DNA of 64,000 nucleotides from Methylophilaceae bacterium (lineage in GTDB: Bacteria; Pseudomonadota; Gammaproteobacteria; Burkholderiales; Methylophilaceae). The position numbers were made by a program, and so were the translations under genes. The notes under the pieces were generated by a model, which worked only from the letters and a program-made list of their open reading frames with translations, had not been told where the DNA came from and ran no database searches. The stretch is from contig JABFRO010000002.1 of NCBI GenBank assembly GCA_013141125.1, positions 62,001 through 126,000 of the forward strand, in the 5' to 3' direction. Below are positions 8,636 to 17,972 of this stretch, in pieces; position 1 is the first letter of the stretch, and every line of letters starts with the position of its first letter.

Positions 8636-8710
8636 GGTATTAACTCCTTGTGGTGAGTGGGATAAATGAACTACTTAAATTACATTGGCGCTATAAAGGT
8701 TTAACAGAAT

Positions 8711-9493
8711 TCAATCGAGGCAATCGGGATGGGCGCGTAATGCGCGACGGGCATAGTAAGCAAAAGCCGTCTGGTTACGTTTGGCCGTGGAAATCCAGTC
8801 ATGCGCCTCTGTGCCCAATTTTTCTGGAATAGGCTTAATGTCACCAGAAGCCAGGGCAAGCAGCTGCATTTTCGCGGCACGCTCAAAAAGTATGGCCAGC
8901 ACGCAAGCTTCTTCAACCGTAGTGCCGACAACCAATTGGCCATGATGTGCTAGCAACAAGGCACGCTTGTCACCAATGGCGGCTGAGATCATCTCGCCTT
9001 CTTCATTGCCTACCGGTATGCCCGGCCAATTTGGCAAAAAAGCGCAATCGCCAAACAAGGGACAGGTGTCCATATGCGACACCACTAACGGCGTTTCCAG
9101 CATGGACAGCGTAGCAATATGCAAGGGATGGGTATGGATGATGCAGTTCACATCAGGGCGTGCGCGATAGACCCAGCTATGAAAACGATTAGCGGGATTG
9201 GCCATGCCAGAACCATCCAACACATTCAAATCTTCGTCCACCTGCACCAGATTGGACGGGGTAATTTCATCAAACCCCAGACCAAATTGTTGCGTGTAAT
9301 AAGTACCCGGCTTTTCGGCTCTGGCGGTTATTTGTCCCGCCAAACCGGAATCGTGCCCCGTATCAAACAGAATACGACAGGTGAGCGCCAGTTTTTCCCG
9401 AATACTCCACGTATTATCTGCTAAAAACTGCTGCATCTGCTGATGCGCCTTGGCCACAAGCTCGGATTTTTCTGTATGAAATGTATCAGCCAT
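8711..9493 (-). CDS. Class II aldolase/adducin-family protein
   Basis: A 260-residue protein of the AraD/FucA fold. The zinc-ligand histidines are visible in CIIHTHPLHIATL and LLAHHGQLVVG, and the N-terminal part has CRILFDTGHDSGLAGQITARAEKPGTYY. Members epimerise or cleave phosphorylated sugars or act on related hydroxy-acids; the substrate here is unknown. The ATG at 9493 is preceded by AAAGGAG; an upstream GTG/TTG-type start at 9541 lacks a ribosome site. It heads an operon with the DapA-like gene and carries the shared 33-bp element about 95 bp upstream. Confidence 0.8.
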   Translation of the reverse strand: MADTFHTEKSELVAKAHQQMQQFLADNTWSIREKLALTCRILFDTGHDSGLAGQITARAEKPGTYYTQQFGLGFDEITPSNLVQVDEDLNVLDGSGMANPANRFHSWVYRARPDVNCIIHTHPLHIATLSMLETPLVVSHMDTCPLFGDCAFLPNWPGIPVGNEEGEMISAAIGDKRALLLAHHGQLVVGTTVEEACVLAILFERAAKMQLLALASGDIKPIPEKLGTEAHDWISTAKRNQTAFAYYARRALRAHPDCLD

Positions 9494-9586
9494 AATCTTG
9501 GAATCTCCTTTCAGTTTTAAACAACCCAGCAGGTTGCTCAAGTAATAACGTCAGGATGTAGATTAAAGCCTTTATGGCCCATCAAA

Positions 9587-9619
9587 AACCGCCAGAATTA
9601 TAAATTTAGCTGGTCCAGA
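9587..9619 (-). promoter_or_regulatory. Shared 33-bp upstream element, copy 2 (aldolase side)
   Basis: It begins AACCGCCAG and ends AGCTGGTCCAGA on the plus strand, 27/33 identical to 7595-7627 with no gaps. It lies 93 bp upstream of the aldolase ATG on the minus strand. Read in gene direction it contains TATAAT, so it may overlap the promoter. Confidence 0.6.
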
Positions 9620-9889
9620 GGATTTTCAGAATGCGCGGAAAGTGCCTATTTCTTATTTTTTGAAGCTACTTCAGCTTCAGTTCACAGATTAGGGAATAAA
9701 AACTGCAAGCTATAGTAGATCCTAATTATCAGACAGTGAATTAAAGCTGACGCTGGCATTTCGCTTTCCAACTTCGTATTGCACAAAACAGCGTAATTCA
9801 TAAAAGTAGTCGGGGCTAAGTTTCCAATTCTGGAATGCATATAGCCGTTATTTTTAAATGTACTGAAAGCTTTGTCCAAACCAAAAAAA

Positions 9890-10131
9890 TTTCGGTTTTC
9901 AAAAAAAAGAAAACCACATTTTATTTAATATAAATATATATTAAAAATAACAATAATAATAATGTGCACCAAGATTGTGGATAACTCTACTTTTTAACAT
10001 TTATTCAAGTAGATAGCTGGATGTTATGGCAGGCGCTAAAAACCTCGAACACTTGTGGATGAAAAGTGCATAATTTTTCAGAATTCAGCAAAACCCACTA
10101 AAACTGCATTTTTCTGCATAAGTTATCCACA
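9890..10131. other. AT-rich region with clustered DnaA-box-like sites
   Basis: The gene-free stretch 9542-10324 holds a very AT-rich block (about 9890-9960) followed by DnaA-box-like sequences: TTATCCACA perfect at 9976-9984 (minus) and 10123-10131 (plus), and one-mismatch boxes at 10054-10062, 10065-10073 and 10113-10121 (all minus). The flanking genes diverge (aldolase left, pseudouridine synthase right). This resembles a replication origin or a DnaA-titration/regulatory site, but no dnaA, dnaN, parA or gidA is near. No convincing gene is seen here. Confidence 0.45.
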
Positions 10132-10324
10132 GCTTGTCTTGCGATTATGGGCATTTTGGGTAATTTAGGGTTTTGATTAAAGAGTACGAACATAATGAAA
10201 GCCAAAGTCGGGTGCACTTGGCAAATTTAGCCAAGTGATTGATTTATGGTGAATTCAGGCATTGCTGAAAGCGGGCAGCTTGTTGCAAAATTGGTTAGAA
10301 TGTCGCAATTAAAGAGAGGCAAAT

Positions 10325-11581
10325 GTGGCAACTATAAAATTACCAGAAAATGCAGCCGCCAATTCATCGGCTAAAGCACCCACGCGGCGCACTGACCCAA
10401 GCAAACGAGATCGTAGCAGTGCCGCCAAAAAAGTGATCGCGCCCGCCAGAGAGGAAAGGCAAGCGAGAGAGCCTAATCAAAAGCGTAGCAATTCTGCTGC
10501 ACCGTTAGCCAATGCGGCGACAAAAAGCAGTCAACGTAATCACCGCTTTGATGGCACACCGCGTCAAGGTCGGCCTGAAGCAAACGCGCAGGATGAGGTG
10601 AAGCCTGTTGAAGCCAGATCGCCTCAATCCAGTCCAGCCGAATCCAGGTCGTCCCCAGCCCGCCCAACTGACAAGCCGCCGCGCGACAAGGCGTTTTCCA
10701 AGCCCAATGTCACTAGCGGTGAATCACACTACCGGCAAGCGCCGCACCGTGGCGGCAAGTTACGCGATGGTTTTGAGCCGGAGAGCAAAGGGCGTAGCAG
10801 TCATGTGGCCAGTGCCAAACCGGTGCCGAGCAATCCTGATTTTCCGCGTTTATCCAAACGCATGGCAGAATTGGGATTGTGCTCACGCCGCGAAGCGGAT
10901 GAATGGATTACCAACGGCTGGGTAAAAGTGGATGGTGTAGTGGTTGATACGCTTGGTTCGCGCATCAAGCCGGATGCGGAAATCGTGATTAGCGGTTATG
11001 CCAAGGAATATCAATCCGAAAGCGTGACCATACTGTTACACAAGCCCGTGGGCTATGTCAGCGGCCAGGCCGAGGATGGCTATCAGCCGGCGATTGTGCT
11101 GGTACACCCGGATAACCAGTGGCAGGAAGACCCGGATTTGCGACAAAAACATCCCAAACAATTTCAACGCCGCTTTTTGCAAGGCCTGGCTCCGGCGGGG
11201 CGGCTGGACATTGATTCCACCGGGCTGTTGGTGCTGACGCAGGATGGCCGCATTGCGCGCCACTTGATAGGCGAAGAATCCAGTGTGGAAAAAGAATATC
11301 TGGTACGTGTCGAGGGTGCGCTTTCAGTGCGCAATCTAGCTTTGCTTAATCATGGGCTGGAGCTGGATGGCGTGTTACTCAAGCCGGCTAAAGTTTCCTG
11401 GCAAAATGAGGATCAATTGCGCTTTGTGTTACGAGAAGGCCGCAAACGTCAGATTCGCCGCATGTGCGAGCTGGTTGGCCTCACTGTAACTGGCCTCAAG
11501 CGTGTGCGTATCGGAAGTGTAAATTTAGGTAAACTCCCTGAAGGCAGCTGGCGTTATTTGCAGGAAGGTGAGCGTTTTTGA
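10325..11581 (+). CDS. RNA pseudouridine synthase, RsuA/RluB/RluF family, with long disordered N terminus
   Basis: A 418-residue protein. Residues 1 to about 170 are low-complexity and rich in Ser, Ala, Pro, Arg and Lys, likely disordered. An S4 RNA-binding domain follows ([23 protein letters not shown]). The catalytic domain has [10 protein letters not shown] and [18 protein letters not shown], whose aspartate is the catalytic residue, and ends with [17 protein letters not shown]. These enzymes modify single uridines in 23S or 16S rRNA; which one cannot be decided. The GTG start has AGAGG upstream. The basic tail may aid rRNA binding. Confidence 0.88.
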   Translation: MATIKLPENAAANSSAKAPTRRTDPSKRDRSSAAKKVIAPAREERQAREPNQKRSNSAAPLANAATKSSQRNHRFDGTPRQGRPEANAQDEVKPVEARSPQSSPAESRSSPARPTDKPPRDKAFSKPNVTSGESHYRQAPHRGGKLRDGFEPESKGRSSHVASAKPVPSNPDFPRLSKRMAELGLCSRREADEWITNGWVKVDGVVVDTLGSRIKPDAEIVISGYAKEYQSESVTILLHKPVGYVSGQAEDGYQPAIVLVHPDNQWQEDPDLRQKHPKQFQRRFLQGLAPAGRLDIDSTGLLVLTQDGRIARHLIGEESSVEKEYLVRVEGALSVRNLALLNHGLELDGVLLKPAKVSWQNEDQLRFVLREGRKRQIRRMCELVGLTVTGLKRVRIGSVNLGKLPEGSWRYLQEGERF

Positions 11582-11624
11582 GTTAAGCTGGACTTTGTCA
11601 TAATCACCGAAAAAAGGAAAAATC

Positions 11625-12014
11625 ATGGGCTTATTCGATGGAATTGCAAGTGCTGTTATAGGCAAGTTAGCCGGTAGCCAGGGTGGCGTAGCGCAGGTAG
11701 CGTTGGAATTAGTAAATCAAAATGGCGGATTAAGCGGTGTTTTGGAAAAATTCAACCAAGGTGGCTTGGCCAATTTAGTGACTTCTTGGGTGGGTACCGG
11801 TGAAAATTTAGCCATTTCTCCCGATCAAATCAACCAGGTATTAGGTAATGGACAGGTGGCAGAAATGGCAGCTAAATTCGGGATTACACCCGACGTGTTG
11901 AGTAGTCAACTCGCAGAATACCTGCCTAAAGTGGTAGATAAATTAACACCCAATGGCGAATTGCCAGCCAATGATGCCAATGTATTGAGCCAAGTATTAT
12001 CCTTGCTCAAATAG
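11625..12014 (+). CDS. YidB-like DUF937 family protein
   Basis: A 129-residue protein beginning MGLFDGIASAVIGKLAG, with the YidB/DUF937 signature GGLSGVLEKFNQGGLANLVTSWVG and the motif LAEYLPKVVDKLTPNGELP near the C terminus. The function of the family is unknown. AAAAAGGAAAAATC precedes the ATG. The gene stands alone, with a terminator directly downstream. Confidence 0.88.
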   Translation: MGLFDGIASAVIGKLAGSQGGVAQVALELVNQNGGLSGVLEKFNQGGLANLVTSWVGTGENLAISPDQINQVLGNGQVAEMAAKFGITPDVLSSQLAEYLPKVVDKLTPNGELPANDANVLSQVLSLLK

Positions 12015-12031
12015 TGTTTGCGTTTTGGCTC

Positions 12032-12058
12032 AGGGGCGTATGTCGCCCCTTTTTTATT
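12032..12058 (+). terminator. Rho-independent terminator
   Basis: An AGGGGCG/CGCCCCT stem with a 4-5 nt loop is followed by TTTTTTATTT, 18 nt after the YidB-like stop codon. Confidence 0.85.
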
Positions 12059-12060
12059 TC

Positions 12061-12201
12061 GGGCACTTCTATTAATCCAATTTTCGTCGTTATACTGCGT
12101 TGCTCACAAAAAATTATTCCTTACATATCAAACATATGCTGCGTCATAATTTTTCGTTCGTGCCTTGTCTAACTTAGAAACTTGAATTAATAGAAGTGCC
12201 C
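12061..12201. mobile_element. 141-bp MITE-like element
   Basis: The ends are 20-bp inverted repeats with one mismatch (GGGCACTTCTATTAATCCAA at 12061-12080; 12182-12201 is the inverse). TTTC flanks both sides (12057-12060 and 12202-12205), a possible 4-bp target duplication. The 101-bp interior codes for nothing obvious and holds a further inverted pair (AAAAATTAT/ATAATTTTT). Small size, terminal repeats and flanking duplication suggest a non-autonomous element. No transposase is present. Confidence 0.6.
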
Positions 12202-12230
12202 TTTCCTGTTTATTTTGAAGTGATGGACTG

Positions 12231-13058
12231 ATGGATATTATTTTCTTACTGAAAGCGGCCATTATGGGTGTGGTTGAAGGCGCAACCGAGTTCCTTCCCA
12301 TTTCCAGTACCGGCCATCTGATTCTGGCGGGCGATTTGCTCAATTTTATGGAGCATGACAAACGTGGCCTGTTTGAAATCGCCATCCAGCTAGGCGCAAT
12401 TTTAGCGGTAGTGTGGGAATACCGCCGCCGTTTCATCAGCACTTTCGCCGGTTTGGGGCGAGATCCCATTGCCAATCGCCTTATCATCAATCTGGCAATT
12501 GCTTTTTTGCCGCTTGCTTTGCTTGGCTTGGCATTTGGTAACAAAATCAAGGCCTATTTGTTTAAACCGGTACCCGTGGCGATTGCTTTTATCGTTGGCG
12601 CGTTGATTATTTTGTGGGCGGAAAAGCGCAAGCATACTGTCACCATCGTCAGCGTGGACGACATACGTCCGCTGGATGCCTTGAAGCTTGGTTTTGCGCA
12701 GGCGGTAGCACTGATTCCCGGCATGTCACGCTCAGGTTCTACCATCATAGGCGGGCTGTTTTTTGGCCTGTCACGCAAGGCGGCGGCAGAATTTTCATTC
12801 TTTCTCGCGGTCCCCACACTGGGGATTGCCTCTATCTATTCCATGTATAAAGACAGGGCTTTGCTCAGCTTGGATGACATGGGCGCGTGGATCATGGGCT
12901 TTGTATTTGCCTTTATTAGCGCCATGATTGCGGTACGCGCCTTAATTCGCTATGTGAGCCATCATGATTTCACCATTTTTGCCTGGTATAGAATAGCATT
13001 CGGTGTGATTGTGTTGATTACGGCCTATACTGGATTAGTCAGCTGGTCTGTACAGTAA
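12231..13058 (+). CDS. uppP: Undecaprenyl-diphosphatase UppP/BacA
   Basis: A 275-residue integral membrane protein with both family motifs: [20 protein letters not shown] near the N terminus and [15 protein letters not shown] in the middle. It dephosphorylates undecaprenyl diphosphate to recycle the lipid carrier of peptidoglycan synthesis and confers bacitracin resistance. Several hydrophobic helices are evident. The start lies 29 bp after the MITE-like element, so that element may lie in or near its promoter. Confidence 0.95.
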   Translation: MDIIFLLKAAIMGVVEGATEFLPISSTGHLILAGDLLNFMEHDKRGLFEIAIQLGAILAVVWEYRRRFISTFAGLGRDPIANRLIINLAIAFLPLALLGLAFGNKIKAYLFKPVPVAIAFIVGALIILWAEKRKHTVTIVSVDDIRPLDALKLGFAQAVALIPGMSRSGSTIIGGLFFGLSRKAAAEFSFFLAVPTLGIASIYSMYKDRALLSLDDMGAWIMGFVFAFISAMIAVRALIRYVSHHDFTIFAWYRIAFGVIVLITAYTGLVSWSVQ

Positions 13059-13069
13059 TTAACAAAAAA

Positions 13070-13705
13070 ATGTCTACTGATTATGCCAGCTTAATCCTAA
13101 CTCTGGAAAACTTTGCCAAGCTATCCAAAACCCGGCCTTTAAGCCTGGGTGAAGTGTTGGCTTCGCTGGACAAAGCCGCATTTGCCTTGATTGCTCTGAT
13201 TTTAGTCTTGCCTTTTATGCAGCCTATCCCGGTGGGGCCATTTAGCGTGCTGGGCGGATTTACTTTTGCTGCATTAGGTTGGCAAATGTGGCGTGGAAGT
13301 GCGGCACCCGAGCTGCCGGACAAAATTTGTCAGGTCGTAATGAGTGCCAAAATATGGGGCTTGTTGGTTAAGGTTTGTTTAAAAGTGGTCGGGTTTTGCC
13401 GTTTGTTTACACGGCCGCGTTATATTTTTTTAGTGACCGGTGTTTTGGGCCAAAAAATAGGCGGTTTTGTTTTTATGGCCAGCGGCTTATTAATGGCGAT
13501 TCCGTTTGGTGTGTTGCCGTTTAACAATACCTTGCCCGGCTTGGCCATTCTGTTTTATTGCGTGGGTGAACTGGAAAAAGATGGCTTAATGGTTGTCATC
13601 GCTTTTGGCTGGCTGATCGCTACCATTGTTTACTTCGCCCTGTTCTTTTTTGGGCTTTATTATTTGGGCGGGGAAGTTTTTAATTACTTCAGATATAAGG
13701 CATAA
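13070..13705 (+). CDS. ExoD-family membrane protein
   Basis: A 211-residue protein with the ExoD signature near the N terminus (LSLGEVLASLDKAAFALIALILVLPF, then PIPVGPFSVLGGF) and four or five hydrophobic segments. ExoD proteins have been linked to exopolysaccharide production in rhizobia; the molecular role is unknown. It lies 11 nt after uppP and is probably cotranscribed. No good Shine-Dalgarno is visible before the ATG. Confidence 0.82.
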   Translation: MSTDYASLILTLENFAKLSKTRPLSLGEVLASLDKAAFALIALILVLPFMQPIPVGPFSVLGGFTFAALGWQMWRGSAAPELPDKICQVVMSAKIWGLLVKVCLKVVGFCRLFTRPRYIFLVTGVLGQKIGGFVFMASGLLMAIPFGVLPFNNTLPGLAILFYCVGELEKDGLMVVIAFGWLIATIVYFALFFFGLYYLGGEVFNYFRYKA

Positions 13706-13751
13706 CATTAGCTTTATGTATTGGCTTTGAAAATAGGATGGCATTCAAATC

Positions 13752-16670
13752 ATGAATAAATACCTCAAATACTCCCTGTTTGGTGTGGGCGGTTTTGTGC
13801 TGCTGCTGGCGGCAATTATCGCCATTATTGCCGCCACGTTTAATCCCAATGACTATAAAACGCAGATTGTGCAGTTTGTGCTGGAGAAGAAACAGCGCAC
13901 GCTGACAATCGAAGGCGACATCAAGCTGGCTTTTTGGCCCAAATTAGGCGCTGATCTGGGCAAGGTTTCGCTCTCCGAATTTAAAGGCGACAAGGAATTC
14001 GCGGCGATTAATGGTGCCAAGGTGTTTCTTTCGATTTTGCCTTTGCTGAAAAAAGAGTTGGTCATCGACACCATACGCATAGACGGAGTACGCGCCAATA
14101 TCGTGCGCTATAAGGATGGCAGCACCAATTTTGATGACCTCTTGAGCAAGGAAGAATCGCAGGATGTTAAGTTTGATATTGACGGCATTATCATCAGCAA
14201 TGCTGCTGTCAATCTGACGGATGAAGTTGGCCAACGCCATTTTACGCTGGATAAAATCAACCTGAAAACCGGCCATGTCGCCAAGGGCGAGCCTATAGAT
14301 TTGGATACCCAATTGCATATAGTCAGCGCCAGCCCGAGGCTGGATGCCAATCTGCAACTCAAGGGCAATCTGCTGGCCGATGCCGAAAACAAGCGCTATC
14401 TGGCCAAAGGGCTGGAAGTGGCGTTGAATGGCGCGGTGGATAGTTTGAGCAAGCTGGATGTAAAAATATCCGGCAATGTGGAAGCCAGGCCGGAAGCCAA
14501 TGAATTTTTAGTGGAGGGTTTTAAACTGTCAGCCAAGGGTGATTTACAAGGCCAGCAACTGGATGTGAGCCTGGATGCGCCCAAGCTGACCGCGCAAAAA
14601 AATCAGGTGAGCAGTCAACAAGTGAAGCTGAATTTTAACCGTGTGCAAGGCGACGATACCTTCTCTGCCAAGCTGGCGATTGCCGATTTGCAAGGCTCGC
14701 CCCAGGCGTTTAAGAGTTCGGGAATTTCCGGTGAGATCGCAGGCAAACAGGGTGCGCGCACGCTGGCCGGAAAATTCAGTTCACCCTTTACCGGCAATCT
14801 TGAAACGCGCGTGTTTGATCTGCCCAAACTGGTGGGCAATGTAGATATTAAAGACCCGGCCTTGCCCAATGGTGCGGCAAAAGCCAGCTTTAACTTGAAT
14901 ACGCATGTGGATGCCAAACAGGAAAAAGTGGCGGTCAACTTGTACGCCAAAGTGGATGGCAGCAATCTCAAAGGCGATGTTGCCTTGGCGGGTTTCAAGC
15001 AATCCAGCGTCAAATTCAATCTGACGGCGGATAAGCTGGATCTGAATAAATTATTGGGTACGCATAAAGCCCAGCCAAAAAAGGCTGCTGCCGCTAAGCC
15101 GGCCAATTTATCGGCACTGAAAACCGTGCTGGCGCAAGGAACAATCAATATCGGCAGCCTGCTGTATGACAAATATCAGGTAAGCAATCTGGCAGCAATT
15201 ATAAAAGCGGATGGCAATGCATTCACGGTCAGCCCGTTTTCTGCCAAGGTAGATGACAGCCAGATTAAAGGCTCGCTGGGAATCAGAAATTTTGACCGGC
15301 CGCTATATGTGTTTGATCTGGATATTGATCGCATAAATGCAGACCGCTATGTGAGCAGTAATGCAGGCAGCAAGCCCGCAGACAACAAAGCGGCTGATTT
15401 ATCCGCACTAAAAGCGCTGAATGCCAGTGGCAGCTTGCGCATAGGCAGCTTGAAATATGGCAAGACGCAATCTTCCAATATCCGCATAGATGTCAAAGCC
15501 GATGGTCAAAAATTGGAAGCCAATCCTTTTTCTGCGCATGTAGATGACAGCAATATCAACGCCAGTCTGGCTGTTAGCCGTTTTGATGCGCCGTTATATA
15601 GCTTTAACGTCAATATCGACAAGCTGGATGCGGATCGCTATCTCACTAAAAGTGAGGCCAAAGCCAGCGGCGATACACCTTTGGATTTAAGCGCTGTGAA
15701 AACCCTGAATGCGACCGGCGAAGCCAAGCTGGGCTGGCTGAAACTGGCCAATGTCAAAACCAGTAATGTGCATATAGGCTTGAAAGCCGCAGGCGGGCAG
15801 GTGACGGCATCACCCTTTGCGGCGGATTTATATCAGGGCAATATGGCGGGTTCATTGCATGTGGATGCACGCAGTACGCCCGTCATCACGTTCAAGCAGG
15901 AAATGCATGGCGTGGCGGTTGGACCGCTGCTGGTAGATGCCATCAACAACAACATGCTGGATGGTAAAGGCACAGTTAAAGTGGATATAACAACGCAGGG
16001 CAATAGCGTAAACACTTTAAAAAAAACACTTAACGGCAGTGCCGCGCTTAATCTGGCCGATGGCGCGATTAAAGGCGTGGATATTGCCGGTAGCATCCGC
16101 AATCTAAAAAGCAAAATCAATATCCTCAAACCACAAAGCAACGTGGGCGCAGACCAAAGACAGCGTACTGAATTCAGTGAAATGACGGCCTCTTTTAAAA
16201 TCAGCAACGGCATTGCACATAACGATGACCTCAACATGAAAGCGCCGCTGTTCCGCATTACCGGCAGTGGTGACATCGACATTGGCAGGGAGAGCGTCAA
16301 CTATCTGGCCAAGCCCACAGTGGTAAAAACGCTGAAAGGTCAGGGTGGTGCCGAGCTGGATGCACTCAATGGCCTCACCCTCCCCCTCAAAATCACCGGT
16401 ACATTTTCTGCCCCCAAATACAATCTTGATCTGGCTGGCGTTAGCGCTGCGTTGGCCAAAAGCCAGCTATTGGAAAAAATCGGCGGCGAAAAAGGTGCGG
16501 CCGTGCAAAAATTACTGGGTGGCGATAAAGCCGGTGCACTGGAAGGTTTGCTTGGCGGCAAAAAAGCGCCCGCACCCGCTGGCGATGCCGCGCAAGCAGC
16601 CCCCCAGTCAGCGCCTGCCTCGCTGGAAGATCAGGCCAAGAAAAAGCTGAACAAATTGTTGGGGTTTTGA
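13752..16670 (+). CDS. AsmA-family protein
   Basis: A 972-residue protein with one N-terminal membrane helix (residues about 7-30), an AsmA N-terminal domain (NPNDYKTQIVQFVLEKKQRT, then LTIEGDIKLAFWPKLGADLG), a long beta-rich middle with internal repeats (FSAKVDDSQIKGSLGIRNF and FSAHVDDSNINASLAVSRF), and an AsmA C-terminal domain (NMLDGKGTVKVDITTQGNSV). AsmA-like proteins are repeating-beta-groove bridges implicated in outer-membrane lipid transport and assembly. The mutY start overlaps its stop. Confidence 0.9.
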   Translation: MNKYLKYSLFGVGGFVLLLAAIIAIIAATFNPNDYKTQIVQFVLEKKQRTLTIEGDIKLAFWPKLGADLGKVSLSEFKGDKEFAAINGAKVFLSILPLLKKELVIDTIRIDGVRANIVRYKDGSTNFDDLLSKEESQDVKFDIDGIIISNAAVNLTDEVGQRHFTLDKINLKTGHVAKGEPIDLDTQLHIVSASPRLDANLQLKGNLLADAENKRYLAKGLEVALNGAVDSLSKLDVKISGNVEARPEANEFLVEGFKLSAKGDLQGQQLDVSLDAPKLTAQKNQVSSQQVKLNFNRVQGDDTFSAKLAIADLQGSPQAFKSSGISGEIAGKQGARTLAGKFSSPFTGNLETRVFDLPKLVGNVDIKDPALPNGAAKASFNLNTHVDAKQEKVAVNLYAKVDGSNLKGDVALAGFKQSSVKFNLTADKLDLNKLLGTHKAQPKKAAAAKPANLSALKTVLAQGTINIGSLLYDKYQVSNLAAIIKADGNAFTVSPFSAKVDDSQIKGSLGIRNFDRPLYVFDLDIDRINADRYVSSNAGSKPADNKAADLSALKALNASGSLRIGSLKYGKTQSSNIRIDVKADGQKLEANPFSAHVDDSNINASLAVSRFDAPLYSFNVNIDKLDADRYLTKSEAKASGDTPLDLSAVKTLNATGEAKLGWLKLANVKTSNVHIGLKAAGGQVTASPFAADLYQGNMAGSLHVDARSTPVITFKQEMHGVAVGPLLVDAINNNMLDGKGTVKVDITTQGNSVNTLKKTLNGSAALNLADGAIKGVDIAGSIRNLKSKINILKPQSNVGADQRQRTEFSEMTASFKISNGIAHNDDLNMKAPLFRITGSGDIDIGRESVNYLAKPTVVKTLKGQGGAELDALNGLTLPLKITGTFSAPKYNLDLAGVSAALAKSQLLEKIGGEKGAAVQKLLGGDKAGALEGLLGGKKAPAPAGDAAQAAPQSAPASLEDQAKKKLNKLLGF

Positions 16671-17743
16671 AAATACTCACCACGAATCAGCCCAGTTTGG
16701 CCATACAAGATTTCTCCACCCGTCTGATCGTATGGCAAAAAGTTCATGGTCGGCATGATTTACCCTGGCAAAACACGCAAGACCCCTACGCCATCTGGGT
16801 GTCGGAAATTATGCTGCAACAGACGCAAGTGGCGGCGGTGATAGGGTATTACCAGCGCTTTATGCAGCGTTTCCCGGATATTGCCAGTTTGGCGGCGGCC
16901 AAGCAGGATGAGGTGTTACAACTGTGGAGCGGCTTGGGTTATTATTCGCGCGCGCGTAATTTGCACAAGGCGGCGCAGATGATGGTGGATACGTTTGCCG
17001 GGCAATTTCCGCAAGCGCTTGTGGATGTTCAGAGCCTGCCCGGCATCGGCCGGTCTACTGCCGCCGCCATCGTCGCTTTTGCGTTCAATCAATGCCATGC
17101 CATTCTGGATGGCAATGTGAAACGTGTGTTTGCCCGACATTTTCTGGTCGAAGGCTGGCCGGGTTTACCCAAGGTGGAAAAATTATTGTGGGGCTTGGCC
17201 GAAGAGCTATTGCCGCAAAGCAATATGGTCGCCTATACCCAGGGCTTGATGGATTTGGGGGCAACACTGTGTACTAGAACAAAACCCAGGTGTGGCGAGT
17301 GTCCGCTCAAGCAAAGCTGTTTGGCCTATCAGCAGCAGCGGGTGCCTGAATTCCCTGCTTCCAAGCCGCGTAAAATCCTTCCTGAAAAACAGACTGTCAT
17401 GCTGGTGCTGTTGCGCGGTAATGAAGTGATGCTGGAAAAGCGCCCGCCAACCGGTATTTGGGGTGGTCTTTGGAGTTTGCCTGAAATAGCGGTGGAGGAA
17501 AATGCGGAACAAGCCGCAGAGCTGCGCTATGGTGCGCTGGCACAGTGTCTGCCTGCATATCCATTTATCAAGCATACTTTTTCACATTTTCATTTGCATA
17601 TTCAGCCCCTGGCCATGCAGGTGAGCCAAATGCAGCCACAGGCAAGAGAGGCTGGCATAGTTTGGCTGCCGTTGGACGAGGCCATAGATGCGGCTTTGCC
17701 CGCGCCGGTACGAAAAATTCTGCAATCATTTAGGCCGCTTTAG
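16667..17743 (+). CDS. mutY: A/G-specific adenine glycosylase MutY
   Basis: A 358-residue base-excision-repair enzyme that removes adenine opposite 8-oxoguanine. It has a helix-hairpin-helix glycosylase domain with the catalytic glutamate in SEIMLQQTQVA, the hairpin LPGIGRSTAAAI and the aspartate in ILDGNVKRV. The iron-sulfur loop is C-x6-C-x2-C-x5-C (CTRTKPRCGECPLKQSC), and a NUDIX-like C-terminal domain includes GIWGGLWSLPE. The TTG start overlaps the asmA stop (TTGA), which suggests coupling. Confidence 0.94.
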   Translation: MKILTTNQPSLAIQDFSTRLIVWQKVHGRHDLPWQNTQDPYAIWVSEIMLQQTQVAAVIGYYQRFMQRFPDIASLAAAKQDEVLQLWSGLGYYSRARNLHKAAQMMVDTFAGQFPQALVDVQSLPGIGRSTAAAIVAFAFNQCHAILDGNVKRVFARHFLVEGWPGLPKVEKLLWGLAEELLPQSNMVAYTQGLMDLGATLCTRTKPRCGECPLKQSCLAYQQQRVPEFPASKPRKILPEKQTVMLVLLRGNEVMLEKRPPTGIWGGLWSLPEIAVEENAEQAAELRYGALAQCLPAYPFIKHTFSHFHLHIQPLAMQVSQMQPQAREAGIVWLPLDEAIDAALPAPVRKILQSFRPL

Positions 17744-17783
17744 TTAATGCTAAAATAGGCTTCTTTTGATTTCTACCGCGAGA

Positions 17784-17948
17784 ATGACCGTGAAAATTCA
17801 GCTGCGCCTACTTTCCTTATGCTTGCTGATATGCCTGACTTTGGCAGCCTGTGGCATCAAGGGGCCATTGTATATTCCCGAACAACAATATCCGCAAGAT
17901 GTGCCAGCACCAGTGCCGACCTTGGCTCCGACCCCGGCAACAAAATAG
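17784..17948 (+). CDS. lptM: LptM (YifL)-like lipoprotein
   Basis: A 54-residue lipoprotein with signal peptide and lipobox LTLAAC, followed by the signature GIKGPLYIPEQ and a proline-rich tail. LptM assists oxidative maturation of the LptDE LPS translocon. Directly upstream of lysA is its usual location in proteobacteria. A TTG at 17766 would add 6 residues; the ATG at 17784 gives a normal signal peptide. Confidence 0.85.
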   Translation: MTVKIQLRLLSLCLLICLTLAACGIKGPLYIPEQQYPQDVPAPVPTLAPTPATK

Positions 17949-17972
17949 TCCTTAATCCTTTAAAGTTAGCCT

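Noticed and set aside
9682-9879. 65-codon minus-strand ORF in the gap before the DnaA-box region
   Set aside because: AT-rich, without a ribosome site or recognisable domain; likely chance.
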